Assembly: GCA_032718475.1 (NCBI GenBank)
Contig: JAUCBJ010004036.1
Span: forward strand, 1-35,321
DNA from: Nemertoderma westbladi
Taxonomy: Eukaryota; Xenacoelomorpha; Nemertodermatida; Nemertodermatidae
Direction of reading: 5' to 3'
DNA: 35,321 nt
Of this stretch, positions 21,140 through 29,913 are shown piece by piece. Below the pieces are notes generated by a model. It was given only the letters and a program-made list of their open reading frames with translations. It was not told the DNA's origin and searched no databases. Within the stretch, counting starts at the first letter, position 1. Each line of letters starts with the position of its first letter. The position numbers and the translations under genes are program-made.

Positions 21140-21199
21140 CAATAGGGTTGGTGCGCGAAATAATTGTTGAGCTAGAAACAATCGAATAAGGGGTAACAA
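21140..21199 (+). repeat. Dispersed 60-bp repeat, copy 1
   Basis: Matches 29914-29972 in the same orientation through CAATAGGGTTGGTGC, CGAAA, ATTGTTG and AAACAATCGAATAAGG. Similarity stops abruptly at both sides. The unit holds an ATTGTT/AACAAT inverted pair. Confidence 0.75.
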
Positions 21200-21395
21200 T
21201 AATTTTAATTTTTTTTTTCACAATAATCGCGGATAATTTCACGGTTAAGAAAACAACCTACTCGGTTCCTAGTAAAATTAAAGTAGTGCTGACGATTATG
21301 TAGGGAACACCATCTTGTAGAAAAAGACTAGTAAGGTGATGGTGACCCTGATGAAATGATTATGAGTAACCAGTGCTGTGACGAAACCAACCCCA

Positions 21396-21412
21396 CCCCC
21401 CCCCCCCCCCCC
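21396..21412. repeat. Poly-C tract (17 C)
   Basis: Seventeen C in a row, i.e. a poly-G tract on the minus strand. Confidence 0.9.
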
Positions 21413-21588
21413 AGATCCCATCACACACTCAGAGAAAGCCCCATGCTTGACGGCACACCTAAAAAGCATTTGAAAGTGATCCGCGCTTTTTTATGTATGT
21501 TTTTCCTATTGGCAGTTGCCTGTACAGTATACACACAGCAACTGTAAAACTAAGAATAATTTTAATTGTAAGCGAATCTAAGTCGCAC

Positions 21589-21602
21589 TGAAATAATTCT
21601 AA
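21589..21602. repeat. Left 14-bp target duplication of the Penelope-like element
   Basis: TGAAATAATTCTAA is repeated exactly at 26309-26322, just outside the right inverted terminus. Confidence 0.75.
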
Positions 21603-21649
21603 CTACTAACGTTGCAGCAAGCCGACTTCAGAGGGTTATACATTAAATT

Positions 21650-21840
21650 GAAACCGGACGTCGAGCTAGGGGACTACCCACGATATTAAACTTTAAATAT
21701 TCAACCCAGCTTATATATTTCTGCCCCTTGGGCAATCTTCAGAGCACCAATTATTCAACAATATAATTAAAACCACAGCAAGACTGGCCCTACATACAAA
21801 ATTACAGTAACAAACAAAGGGGGAAAGCAAACTAATTTAA
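21650..21840 (-). repeat. Left inverted terminus of the Penelope-like element
   Basis: Reverse complement of the right terminus at about 26112-26306. Shared words include GTCGAGCTAGGGGACTACC, TATTAAACTTTAAATATTCA, AAGACTGGCCCTACATACAA and AAACAAAGGGGGAAAGCAAA. Confidence 0.9.
21693..21758 (-). ncRNA. Hammerhead-ribozyme-like motif, left terminus
   Basis: On the minus strand: CTGAAGA core, a stem II of TGCCC/GGGCA around an AAG loop, then GAAA and a TATATAA segment that can form a 2-bp stem III. Stem I is GCT/AGC plus an outer TTGAATA/TATTTAA pairing across an internal loop. This matches the type I hammerhead layout with a minimal stem III reported for Penelope-like elements. An extra U lies between the core A9 and stem II, so activity is uncertain. 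Confidence 0.65.
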
Positions 21841-21889
21841 AAGATATAATAAGGCGCTCTCCTCGTCACCCGCGCCCCGCTCGACCTGA

Positions 21890-22764
21890 TGGGAGTCGCC
21901 GCGGGTCCCGGCAGGTAGACGTGATCCAGGGGGAGAAAGGACAGAAATTTGCCAGCTGGTGGATTACAGAGAGTTTAGAATCCCCCATAAATGCAGATAC
22001 GTGACCCCCAGATCAAACAACGAGATCGTAGAGAGTTTCATAATGGATCTGCCATGACCTACTATAACTACTGTTATAGTAGGTCATGGATCTACACAAA
22101 GCGGTTGACAGGGTGACACAAGTATCGAGTAGGGATTTAAACCTCACAACAGATCAATTGAAAGATCTAAAGACTTTAAGAGATGACGAGGATATATCGA
22201 TCTTAAAGGGAGATAAGACTGGTAATGTGGTGATAGTGGATAGCCAGATTAGATTGAGAGAGATCAGGAGATCTCTGGACGACAGTGATAAATACGAGCG
22301 GCTAGAAGGAAGCCCAGGATATGGCGAACAAGGAGCTACGCAGATATTTGGTGGCGAGATACCCAGAGAATGGATGCGTATTTCCGTTAGCCAAAGATCA
22401 TATAGATCGCCGGGAGTGGGTGGATTGGGGTGAAGAAGGTGTATCGCCCAAAATACGTGTAATAATTTCAGCCACCGGGACCGTCATAGAGAGAATAGGG
22501 AAACTTTTGAATACAATTCTGGAACCACTCTTACAGAGAATGTCCCATTTTATACGAGATTCGGCGGATGCGAAGATGTCGGTTCCCAAAAGGAAACTCA
22601 ATGATGTCACGTTTCTAGCGATGGACGTAGTAGATATGTACCCGTCAGTGAGGATAGAAGATGCGGTACAAGCTGTAACTCAGGCATTACTTGAGAATGA
22701 AGATATTCTAGAACTTTCAGGATACAGCATTGAACAGATCGTAGCTATGGTAACCTTTGTGATG
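21890..22764 (+). pseudogene. Penelope-like element, N-terminal region and first half of RT (exon 1)
   Basis: The frame is open from about 21890 (no ATG seen; an earlier start or exon may be lost), with DYREFRIPHKCRYV. It is broken by a 43-bp hairpin insertion at 22043-22093, continues from the ATG at 22086 (DLHKAVDRVTQ, ISILKGDKTGNVVIVD), then shifts frame near 22320 and continues from 22321 (NKELRRYLVARYPENGCVFP, PKIRVIISATGTVIERIGK). RT motif A is LAMDVVDMYPSV with its aspartate kept. The segment ends at codon ATG 22762-22764, immediately followed by a GT splice donor. The product would copy element RNA at a nicked target. The Penelope assignment rests on the RT fold order together with the GIY-YIG domain downstream. 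Confidence 0.85.
22043..22093. repeat. 43-bp hairpin insertion with 8-bp duplication
   Basis: ATGGATCT occurs at 22043-22050 and 22086-22093. Between them is a near-perfect hairpin: arms CCATGACCTACTATAAC (22052-22068) and GTTATAGTAGGTCATGG (22073-22089) with a TACT loop. Removing one duplicate plus the hairpin restores an uninterrupted upstream frame, so it is a secondary insertion. Confidence 0.8.
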
Positions 22765-23426
22765 GTGTGACGGGATCAGAGATCCCGACCGGGTAGATTG
22801 TTATTCGCGTCACCGTTGGCTTTGAGATGGTACTAATAACTTGGCCGAGGCCATTGGAGAAAAGCGATCAGAGTTTGATGTTGTTTCTTGATGTTATAAT
22901 ATATATAATAGCACAATTAATATGGATAATATATGACTGATACCGGTAATAGTATATGATGACAGCCGATGACGATGATGGTGAACAATTGTTACCGGTC
23001 TGCACTAAAACTGAGTAGCTAACTAACTGACTTAGCAATCCAAAATCTGACACAATATATGATTGATATACCAATATTGCTTCACCTCCTACTCTACTTT
23101 GGTCTGCTACCTAATGGATGCTCTCCTGTGCCCTATCACAAGCTTTCCTCCCCCCCTATTGGCTAATATCCTACTTGTCACCCTGGCACTCTCTGGGAGT
23201 GTTTCCCCTCTGCTGCTTGCCTCTACTAGCTATGTCCCCTCCGAGGTGGTTTGACCTCTAACCTTCCTTTGTGTGTGGCTTCGGGGCTTGTGTTGCCCCC
23301 CCCCCCCCCAAATGTTGGTTGTGATACGAGATTAATATTGCTAATCTCGTATCTCCAACATATTGCTGAAAATGCCACTATCCCATTTTCTGGTGGGTAA
23401 TGAGGCGGAATTGAATCCGCTTACAG
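22765..23426 (+). other. Probable spliceosomal intron within the RT (662 bp)
   Basis: Coding sequence stops matching the RT exactly at a GTGTGA donor (22765) and resumes exactly after a TTACAG acceptor (23426), in phase 0. RT motifs that are normally contiguous lie on either side (TFVM before, EHTYFEFEETFYL after). The intervening DNA is noncoding with stops in all frames and is pyrimidine-rich towards the middle. The polypyrimidine tract directly before the acceptor is weak. Introns are documented in Penelope-like elements. Confidence 0.75.
23323..23353. repeat. Perfect 12-bp hairpin in the intron
   Basis: Arms GATACGAGATTA (23323-23334) and TAATCTCGTATC (23342-23353) with a 7-base loop, just after a 14-C tract (23296-23309). 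Confidence 0.85.
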
Positions 23427-24656
23427 ATGGAGCACACGTATTTCGAGTTCGAGGAGACATTTTACTTGCTCAAAAAAGGTGTTGGGATGGGAGTCCCAGC
23501 TGGTAAAGGGATAGCTGTATTAACTGTGAACATGTTACACAAACGGGTGGACCTGGTAAACATTTTCGCCGCCATATATTTTAAATCGTTCGTCGATGAT
23601 GCAGAATCTATATTTCCAACAAAGCTGTCTAACTCTGAGAAAGATGCAATAAAGGAAATGTACAATAATGTATGTATGGATGTATTCGGAAATGACAGCA
23701 TAAAATTTGCTATCGATTTCGATTATGACGAATCAATATTTCTCGACTTGACTTTGTACCACGATAAAGAAGATGGCGTTATAAAGACAAGGGTATACTT
23801 CAAGCCATTACCGGGGAAGTTACCGATACTGTTCGCCAACGGACATGATAAGAAAATGCTAATATCTACCGCAAGAGGGCAGCTGTTACGGTTCAACAGG
23901 CTATCTAGTAAAGACAATGATTATAAAGCTGTTAGAGACCGGTATTTGATGGATTGCGCGATATCTGGATATCCGGTAGCGGCGTTGGAATCACTGAGGA
24001 ATAATTCGAGGGAAGAGCTAAGAAGAAAGAGGAAACCGAGGGTAAATAAGAAAGAGAAAATGGTATATTTAACTGTACCGGGACCATTTGGAGAGACCAT
24101 ATCAAGGGTAGTCGCAAACTATAAACGATGGTTAATTAACTTTCACTTTAATGTGGCGGTGTTAAGAAGGAGCGGTCTGAATCTCGGACAACGATTTATA
24201 AAGAAGAAGAAGAAACAACAACGGAGGGGAAATGCTAAGTGCGGCACCTTGACTCGTTGCGAGACATGTCCCATCATCCACGATATGGCGGAGACACCAT
24301 GGGGAGATAAAATCCGGTGATTCTACACATGCGTCTCAACGAATGTGTTATACATGATCACCTGCGAGAAACATGAAGTGCAATATTACATAGGGAAGAC
24401 CGGACAAAAACTGAGGGACCGAATGAACTGGCATATGGCTATGATAAAGAAGTACACAGGTCCCGCTGCGATGGGACTCGAATACGGAGAGAGGGAGGAA
24501 CATCTACTCATCGAGCACTACCGTTGGTGCGAGTTGGGAGATATGCCTGTAACGATTTTCCGAGGCTTCACAGGGGACGGGGACAGGGTGCATGCGGAAG
24601 CGAACTACATTAGGAAGTACAAACCAGCATTAAACAAAATGCAACTGATAGTCTAG
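23427..24656 (+). pseudogene. Penelope-like element, second half of RT and GIY-YIG endonuclease (exon 2)
   Basis: Starts with EHTYFEFEETFYLLKKGVGM, the RT motif before the palm end, then the catalytic FVDD at residues 55-58 (aspartates at 23595-23600, intact). A basic linker with a lysine-rich run and the cysteines CGTLTRCETC follows. An in-frame UGA at 24318-24320 then interrupts, but the same frame continues to the GIY-YIG nuclease: LYMITC (about 24346), YYIGKTG, LRDRMNWH and EANYIRKYKPALN, ending with TAG at 24656. GIY-YIG enzymes cut DNA, here to start target-primed reverse transcription. Key Y, G, R, E and N residues are present. With the UGA, only the RT part could be made from one frame. 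Confidence 0.92.
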
Positions 24657-24705
24657 GGACGGGTTCGGAGAAGGGAAGGAGGTACTCCTTAGTTTTGAAC
24701 TATAC

Positions 24706-24727
24706 GGGGGGGGGGGGGGGGGGGGGG
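24706..24727. repeat. Poly-G tract (22 G)
   Basis: Longest homopolymer in the window, just downstream of the GIY-YIG stop codon and before the 98-bp array. Confidence 0.95.
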
Positions 24728-24740
24728 TTCCCGCAGCTCT

Positions 24741-25850
24741 ATTAATCGTGATTTTTATGGTTGCTATGGTCACGCACAGTAATGTGGAACGTTATTATAA
24801 TTTGTGTTATGTAATAATGGTGCCGTTGATATAGTTTTTGGTTAATCGTTATTTTACGGTTGCTATGGTCGCGTACAGTAATGTGGTATTAATTTTGATT
24901 TAGGTTATGTAATAATGGTGCTGTTGATATAGTTTTTGTTTAACCGTTATTTTACGGTTCCTATGGTCACGCACAGTAACGTGGTATTAATTTTGATTTA
25001 TGTTATGTAATAATGGTGCTGTTGATATACTACTACTACTACTAGGATCGGCATGCTGCATTGCAGCTGCATTTTTAAGAATGCTGTGCCGGCTTGTCAA
25101 CAAAATTGCACCGCCACAACTCCCTATCACTCCCCTACTCCCTGTTGATATAGTTTCAGTTTAATCGTTATTTTACGGTTTCTATGGTCGCATACAGTAA
25201 TGTGGTATTAATTTTGGTTTATGTTATGTAATAATGGTGCTGTTGATATAGTTTTGGATAATCGTTATTTTACGGTTCCTATGGTCGCATACAGTAATGT
25301 GGTATTAATTTTGGTTTATGTTATGTAATAATGGGGCTGTTGATATAGTTTTTGTTTAACCGTTATTTTATGGTTGCTATGGTCGCGTACAGTAATGTGG
25401 TATTAATTTTGATTTATGTTATGTAATAATGGTGCTGTTGATACAGTTTCTGTTTAATCGTTATCTTACGGTTGCTATGGTAACGTGCAGTAATGTGGTA
25501 TTAATTTTGATTTATGGGGTGTAATAATGGTGATGTTGATACAGTTTCTGTTTAATCGTTATTTTACGGTTGCTACGGTCGCGTACAGTAATGTGATATA
25601 ATTTCTGATTTATGTTAAATAATACGGTCGCGTATATACAACAAGGTGATATTTAACTTCTGATTTATGTAGTAAAGTGAGGCTGTTGATATAGTTTTGT
25701 TCAGTAGTTAGCTTCCGTTTCCTATGATCGCGTTCAGTAATGTGATATTAATAATTCTGATTTATGTAAGTGATAATGGTTTTGTTTAATAGTTAATTTT
25801 TGCGGTTACTATGGTCGAGTAGGTACAGCAATATAAAAGTAATTATGGTG
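24741..25850 (+). repeat. 98-bp tandem array in the Penelope-like element's 3' region
   Basis: About ten units each carrying TTATTTTACGGTTGCTATGG, CAGTAATGTGGTATTAATTT and TAATAATGGTGCTGTTGATA. The TGCTATGGT word falls at 24762, 24861, 24959, (insert), 25180, 25277, 25375, 25473 and 25571, i.e. 97-99 bp spacing. Units from about 25600 on are degenerate. Noncoding. Confidence 0.9.
25030..25141 (-). mobile_element. 112-bp truncated RTE-like LINE tail with 11-bp TSD
   Basis: Interrupts the third unit of the 98-bp array between two copies of CTGTTGATATA (25019-25029 and 25142-25152). On the minus strand it reads SDRELWRCNFVDKPAQHS then stop, like 20068-20112, followed by about 60 bp of 3' UTR and a (TAG)n tail at the low-coordinate end. 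A typical severely 5'-truncated LINE insertion. Confidence 0.88.
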
Positions 25851-26111
25851 ATGTTAAGGGTATTTGGTGCAGCAGATATAGTATTGTACACTAAGGTACG
25901 CTGGTTACAGTATATCGGCCGAGTCTACGCGTAGGTCATTATTTATAGACTGAGGAAGGGGGTTTGTACTACAGGACAGTAGTGCAGCATTAAACTGACA
26001 TTACATTTGTACACGTTGCACTGTTGTACAGCTGGTTGGGCTGTTGTAGACTATAGGCAACCGGCATACCAGAGAAAAACGTCTGGTTGAAAGGCGTAGT
26101 GGAAATATGAA

Positions 26112-26306
26112 TCTTTTAAATTTGTTTGCTTTCCCCCTTTGTTTGCTACTGTAATTTTGTATGTAGGGCCAGTCTTGCTGTGGTTTTAATTTTATTGTTG
26201 AATAATTGGTGCTCTGAAGATGGCCCAAGGGGCAGAAATATATAAGCTGGGTTGAATATTTAAAGTTTAATATCGATGGTAGTCCCCTAGCTCGACATCC
26301 AGTTTC
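26112..26306 (+). repeat. Right inverted terminus of the Penelope-like element
   Basis: Inverted partner of the terminus at 21650-21840. It ends at ATCCAGTTTC, just before the right copy of the 14-bp target duplication. Confidence 0.9.
26198..26263 (+). ncRNA. Hammerhead-ribozyme-like motif, right terminus
   Basis: Core CTGAAGA (26214-26220), stem II TGGCCC/GGGGCA with one mismatch around an AA loop, GAAA (26235-26238), and a 2-bp stem III; predicted cleavage is after A26244. Stem I is GCT (26211-26213) with AGC (26245-26247), plus an outer helix TTGAATA (26198-26204) with TATTTAA (26257-26263). Differs from the left copy only in stem II. Confidence 0.65.
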
Positions 26307-26308
26307 GA

Positions 26309-26322
26309 TGAAATAATTCTAA
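26309..26322. repeat. Right 14-bp target duplication of the Penelope-like element
   Basis: TGAAATAATTCTAA, identical to 21589-21602. Confidence 0.75.
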
Positions 26323-26340
26323 AATTCTGAAATAAAATAG

Positions 26341-26665
26341 CCTCGCCCCGGTGCATAACCATGCAACATTTGAACGCTCATATCTCAGCTATTTTTCAAC
26401 GAAAGTCAAATTCTGTTACATATTTAGAATCCTTGCTTGGCCAGCTTTCCATTGGTACCAACAAACAGCTATAAGGTAGAAGAATAACTGCGGTGTAACT
26501 GGTGTAATATCGCTGGAGACACTTTATTTAAACGAAGAACAAAGATGGAAAGCAAAAAAAAAACTCTGGCTCACCCAGTTAGTGGTCGGGAGGTGAAACT
26601 ATCTCTGTTTCAAATTTCATGCAATCTCATTAAGATTTGTCGAAAAATTAGGGGGGGGGGCGTGT
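26341..26665 (+). repeat. Dispersed repeat, about 325 bp, ending in a G tract
   Basis: Second long copy of the family at 18003-18345, again ending with GGCTCACCCA, ATTAAGATTTGT and a G10 run (26651-26660). The two copies are roughly 70-75 percent alike by eye, so the family is old or fast-evolving. The open frame overlapping its end is accidental. Confidence 0.75.
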
Positions 26666-26689
26666 CACTGAATTACGACACTACATTCT

Positions 26690-27162
26690 GGAACATGGTG
26701 TATACGCGTACACTCCACTGGCTACCTGTTACGAAATGCAGTACGTTTAAACATGCGGTCCTAGCATTTAAATGTGTAAACGGGCTGGCGCCGTCTTAAT
26801 TATCGGACTTACACTCTAAAACTGATATAACGACTCGTCCAGTCTTAAGATCGAGTCAATCATTAACCCTGAACGTTCCCAGGGTTACAAACGAACTAAC
26901 TAGAGGCGCTTTTGCCTATTTAGGCCCGGTAACCTGGAATTCGCTTCCGCATGAACTGTGGAAAGATGGGTTGAGATGGAACACTTTAAAAGTCTACTAA
27001 AGACTCACTTATTTCAATAATTAATAGGCCCCAGGTTTACCGGATTCAAGTATTAATTTGTATGTGCTGTGCAGATGGCTGCAGGCGCCCTGATAGGCAC
27101 CTCAATTCCCTAAGGGCGCCTGCAACATCAAAAATAAATACATTATTATTATTATTATTATT
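26690..27162 (+). pseudogene. CR1/L2-like LINE 3' end with (ATT)n tail
   Basis: The coding tail reads LHWLPVTKCSTFKHAVLAFK then CVNGLAPS, SDL, TRGAFAYLGPVTWNSLPHEL and TLK, the C-terminal signature of CR1/L2 LINE proteins, with two stops (after LAPS, and near 27000). The 3' UTR has an exact 11-bp hairpin, GCAGGCGCCCT (27081-27091) with AGGGCGCCTGC (27113-27123), and ends in (ATT)n at 27142-27162. Hairpin plus short-repeat tail is how reverse transcriptases of this group recognise their RNA. Strongly 5'-truncated. Confidence 0.85.
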
Positions 27163-28540
27163 AGTGATTTATATGGTTTATATACGAGCTAGTGGATTAA
27201 CAGACTAGCGTAACAATATTGGCCTGTACCAAATCAGTCTAAAGGGGGTCGTGCCTAAAGTAACAATACTGTCGCTACAGAAATCAACAGTCTAATAAGT
27301 AAATACTCCTTCTTTGCCGTAACTAAATATCAGATCCTAAATTTACAAACTACGAATAGTAAATTACAAAATAGATTCTGCCTGAAAGTAACCTAAAGTA
27401 AACTACAACTAGTAGAGCTGATATGTTTTAGGGCATGTGTGTGTGGGTGTGTTACAAATATAACAATTTTGGTGTACTCCATTGTACTAGGTTTTAGTGA
27501 TTTGCTGACTGAAACAATACCGTGCGCTAGCTACGAAAATAAGCTAGTCGCGCTCTGTAGAACTTTATACTTACAAATGACATCAAAGCTCTCTCCTTCC
27601 TATCCACAACTCAACAGGGCAATTACGGTGTTAATAACTACACCCGTGATCGGCACAAATACCAGATTCTGGTTGTAAGATAAGAAATAGGGGTTAATTG
27701 CTACCGTACGTTAGCTGATCTGGTATACAATTTGATTCTAGAATTTTGTTGCTGCAGTGGTTAGTAGCAATACCTATCAGTATGTGGCAAGGCGCGGTAG
27801 GATATTAATAAACATCCCAAGGCCAAGCGAGTGCCAGTAGCAGAAATGCTCCTTGCATGATCAAATAACTTGGGTTCAGGCAGGGGGGGGGGGGGGGGGG
27901 TACTAAATGTATAAACTACGAAATGAAACCGGTACCGAACTGTCAGTATCGCAAGTCACTAAATTATGGAACGTATGCTGTCTGTACCTAATGTGTACTT
28001 GCGTACTGACGAACAGCAATGGTTCACACCTGTAGGGAATACAGGTTAATCCAGGGACGACTTGCAGTACTGGTTCCTGTCTGAATCTATCTATTTGATC
28101 CTAAATTTTGCGGCATCCCAGGATGGCGTCACGCTTACCCTGATATATAGGTCTTACGGCGGGCAAGGGCGTCAAACAAAGTCTTACCTTCCTCTGAATC
28201 GGGCGCTGCATGGCAAAGGTGGGGCATTTCGAAGGGGCGAAGGGGGTGCGCGGGCTAATCTAATGTGGGCGCTAGCGTGTTGTGGACATCTTCACTGCGT
28301 TGCAGATGGCCTAACGGTCTAGGCTGCCATCTTCCAAATGCTTGGCTGTCCCAGTGGTGGGCAAAGATAAATATACATGTTCAAAGTTTACAGTATATTT
28401 ACGTAATTTACAAAAGATTTATTTACCAAATTTACATAATTCTAAGTAAGATTTGGGATAAGTGATAACTAATGAATGGAGAAATGTTAGAAATAACAAG
28501 TGATACGATTAGGTATAAGTGATAACCGAAGGCAAACCAG
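27163..28540. other. Unassigned DNA
   Basis: No recognisable gene. Frames at 27439-27678 and 28062-28322 have no family resemblance and no support from codon pattern. Contains an 18-G tract at 27883-27900. Confidence 0.5.
27883..27900. repeat. Poly-G tract (18 G)
   Basis: Eighteen G in a row in unassigned DNA. Confidence 0.9.
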
Positions 28541-28730
28541 CCCTTATATAGCAAATCTGGGACATAGAATCCGCTAGAACCTTCCAGAGCATTCCATGGC
28601 CTCACATTGGAGCATTAAGATTTTCTATGCCCTATGATTGGCCCAACTCATCGTTCCACATGTTGTACGCACCTCATTGGCTTTTCTAATTTAATAAAAG
28701 CGAAAATATATAGCCCAAAAATGCAAATTC

Positions 28731-28803
28731 CCGACCGGGATTCGAACTCGTAACCTACTTGTAATGTAACCAACGTCTTAACCATCTGACCACTGTGCCA
28801 ATA
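28731..28803 (-). mobile_element. tRNA-like head of a SINE (or tRNA pseudogene)
   Basis: On the minus strand, GGCACAGTGGTCAGATGGTT resembles a tRNA D-arm/A box and GAGTTCGAATCCC a TΨC-arm/B box, at tRNA spacing. The acceptor arms do not pair and the anticodon stem is poor, so it is not a working tRNA. An AT-rich body follows on the minus strand towards 28540. No target duplication was identified. Confidence 0.65.
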
Positions 28804-29900
28804 GAGTTACCTATGGGTTTATATGTACCAATATGAATAGGCATATTACATTACTGTAATTTAAAGAAAAAATGCGTCGGATTTTAGAAAGTTTTTACGT
28901 TAAGCTACAAATGCTACCTTATAGTGAAATAATCCATCAAGTAGGTCGGTATGGGCCGGTGTTAGTTCTGTATATATTTGTATTGTATATAGATAAAGGG
29001 CGGTATTAGCTCTGTGTAGCTCTGAATTGTATTATAATAGCTCCGTAATGCTCATTGTTGTTGGTATAACTTTTAGTACGTACCTACCAGCCAACATGTT
29101 ATCACAGTGACTCTCATGAACCACAGAAAATTTCCCATGGCCCTTTTTATATTTATTTATTTTAGTTTGTATTTGATTATGTATAATAATTATTTATTTA
29201 TTTTATTTTATTTTTTTTTTAAATTTTTTAATTTTATTTTTTACTAATTTTGTTATGTATTTATTTATTTATTATTATTTTATTTTTATTTATTTATTTT
29301 TTTTATTTTTTATTATTTTTTTATTATACTATTATAAATTGGTGAAATCAAAGCAATTACACAATTTATCCCAAGATTATTTGATGAATATCAATCATTG
29401 GAGCTCAATCAATTAGGATAGGAACGCCTCTAATTGACCACCTTCGTTGCTGCATATAGGCCACACTACACTATCAACTGAACACCAACACCCCATCAAT
29501 CACGCGCGTAAGAGTGGCACACTCCCCACTTTGAAGGAACTGCCAAGATACAGAATCCGTTCTGGATCAATCGCAATCACATTACATTTTAGTGTTTGTT
29601 AGTGAATTAATGTTACATTTATACATGCATGTATACATATGTTAATATATTAACTGTTATATGTACACTGAAGTAAGTACCGGTACTGTATAGTATGTCA
29701 AATACATTAAATTTTTCTGACTCAAAGTAGAACCGAATCAGTGAATACTTGTGTTAAAGCAACGCGGATAGTGGGCCTGGCTAAATAAATCAAGCAAATT
29801 AATGAATTAAAGATAGTCACCACCTAGTGGTGTGAGTTAGGAATTTCATAGATTCGCAGAGAGCTGTCCAGCTATTTAAAGGAATGTTTCCCAATGTTTA
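28804..29900. other. Unassigned DNA with a TTTA-rich block
   Basis: Nothing recognisable apart from a low-complexity TTTATTTA/TTATTTT block at 29145-29335 and the short dispersed repeat at 29342-29383. Confidence 0.6.
29342..29383 (+). repeat. Short dispersed repeat (inverted partner at 19463-19505)
   Basis: GTGAAAT, CAATTACACAATTTATCCCA and AGATTATTTG are shared with the reverse complement of 19463-19505. Confidence 0.7.
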
Positions 29901-29913
29901 TAAATGTGACACA

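Larger units (their letters stand above)
21603..26308 (+). mobile_element. Penelope-like retroelement (complete span, inactive copy)
   Basis: A 4.7-kb unit bounded by a 14-bp direct duplication. Order: inverted terminus (about 21650-21840), GC-rich leader, N-terminal coding region, reverse transcriptase split by a likely 662-bp intron, GIY-YIG endonuclease, 98-bp tandem array, and an inverted terminus (about 26112-26306). The two termini are about 190 bp, some 90 percent alike by eye and in opposite orientation; Penelope-type elements are known for such variable terminal repeats. Each terminus carries a hammerhead-like motif. The copy is dead: a 43-bp hairpin insertion, a frameshift near 22320 and an in-frame UGA at 24318 interrupt the frame. 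Confidence 0.9.

Noticed and set aside
21880-21930. CTGATGGGAG-stem as a third hammerhead core
   Set aside because: It starts like a hammerhead core but lacks a GAAA after the stem and any stem I partner.
22321-22323. ATG at 22321 as a true start codon
   Set aside because: RT homology continues upstream in another frame, so this ATG only marks the point after a frameshift.
26001-26228. 75-codon minus-strand frame
   Set aside because: It lies across the right Penelope terminus and hammerhead motif, so it is accidental.
28731-28803. Functional tRNA gene
   Set aside because: A and B boxes are present but acceptor and anticodon stems do not pair.
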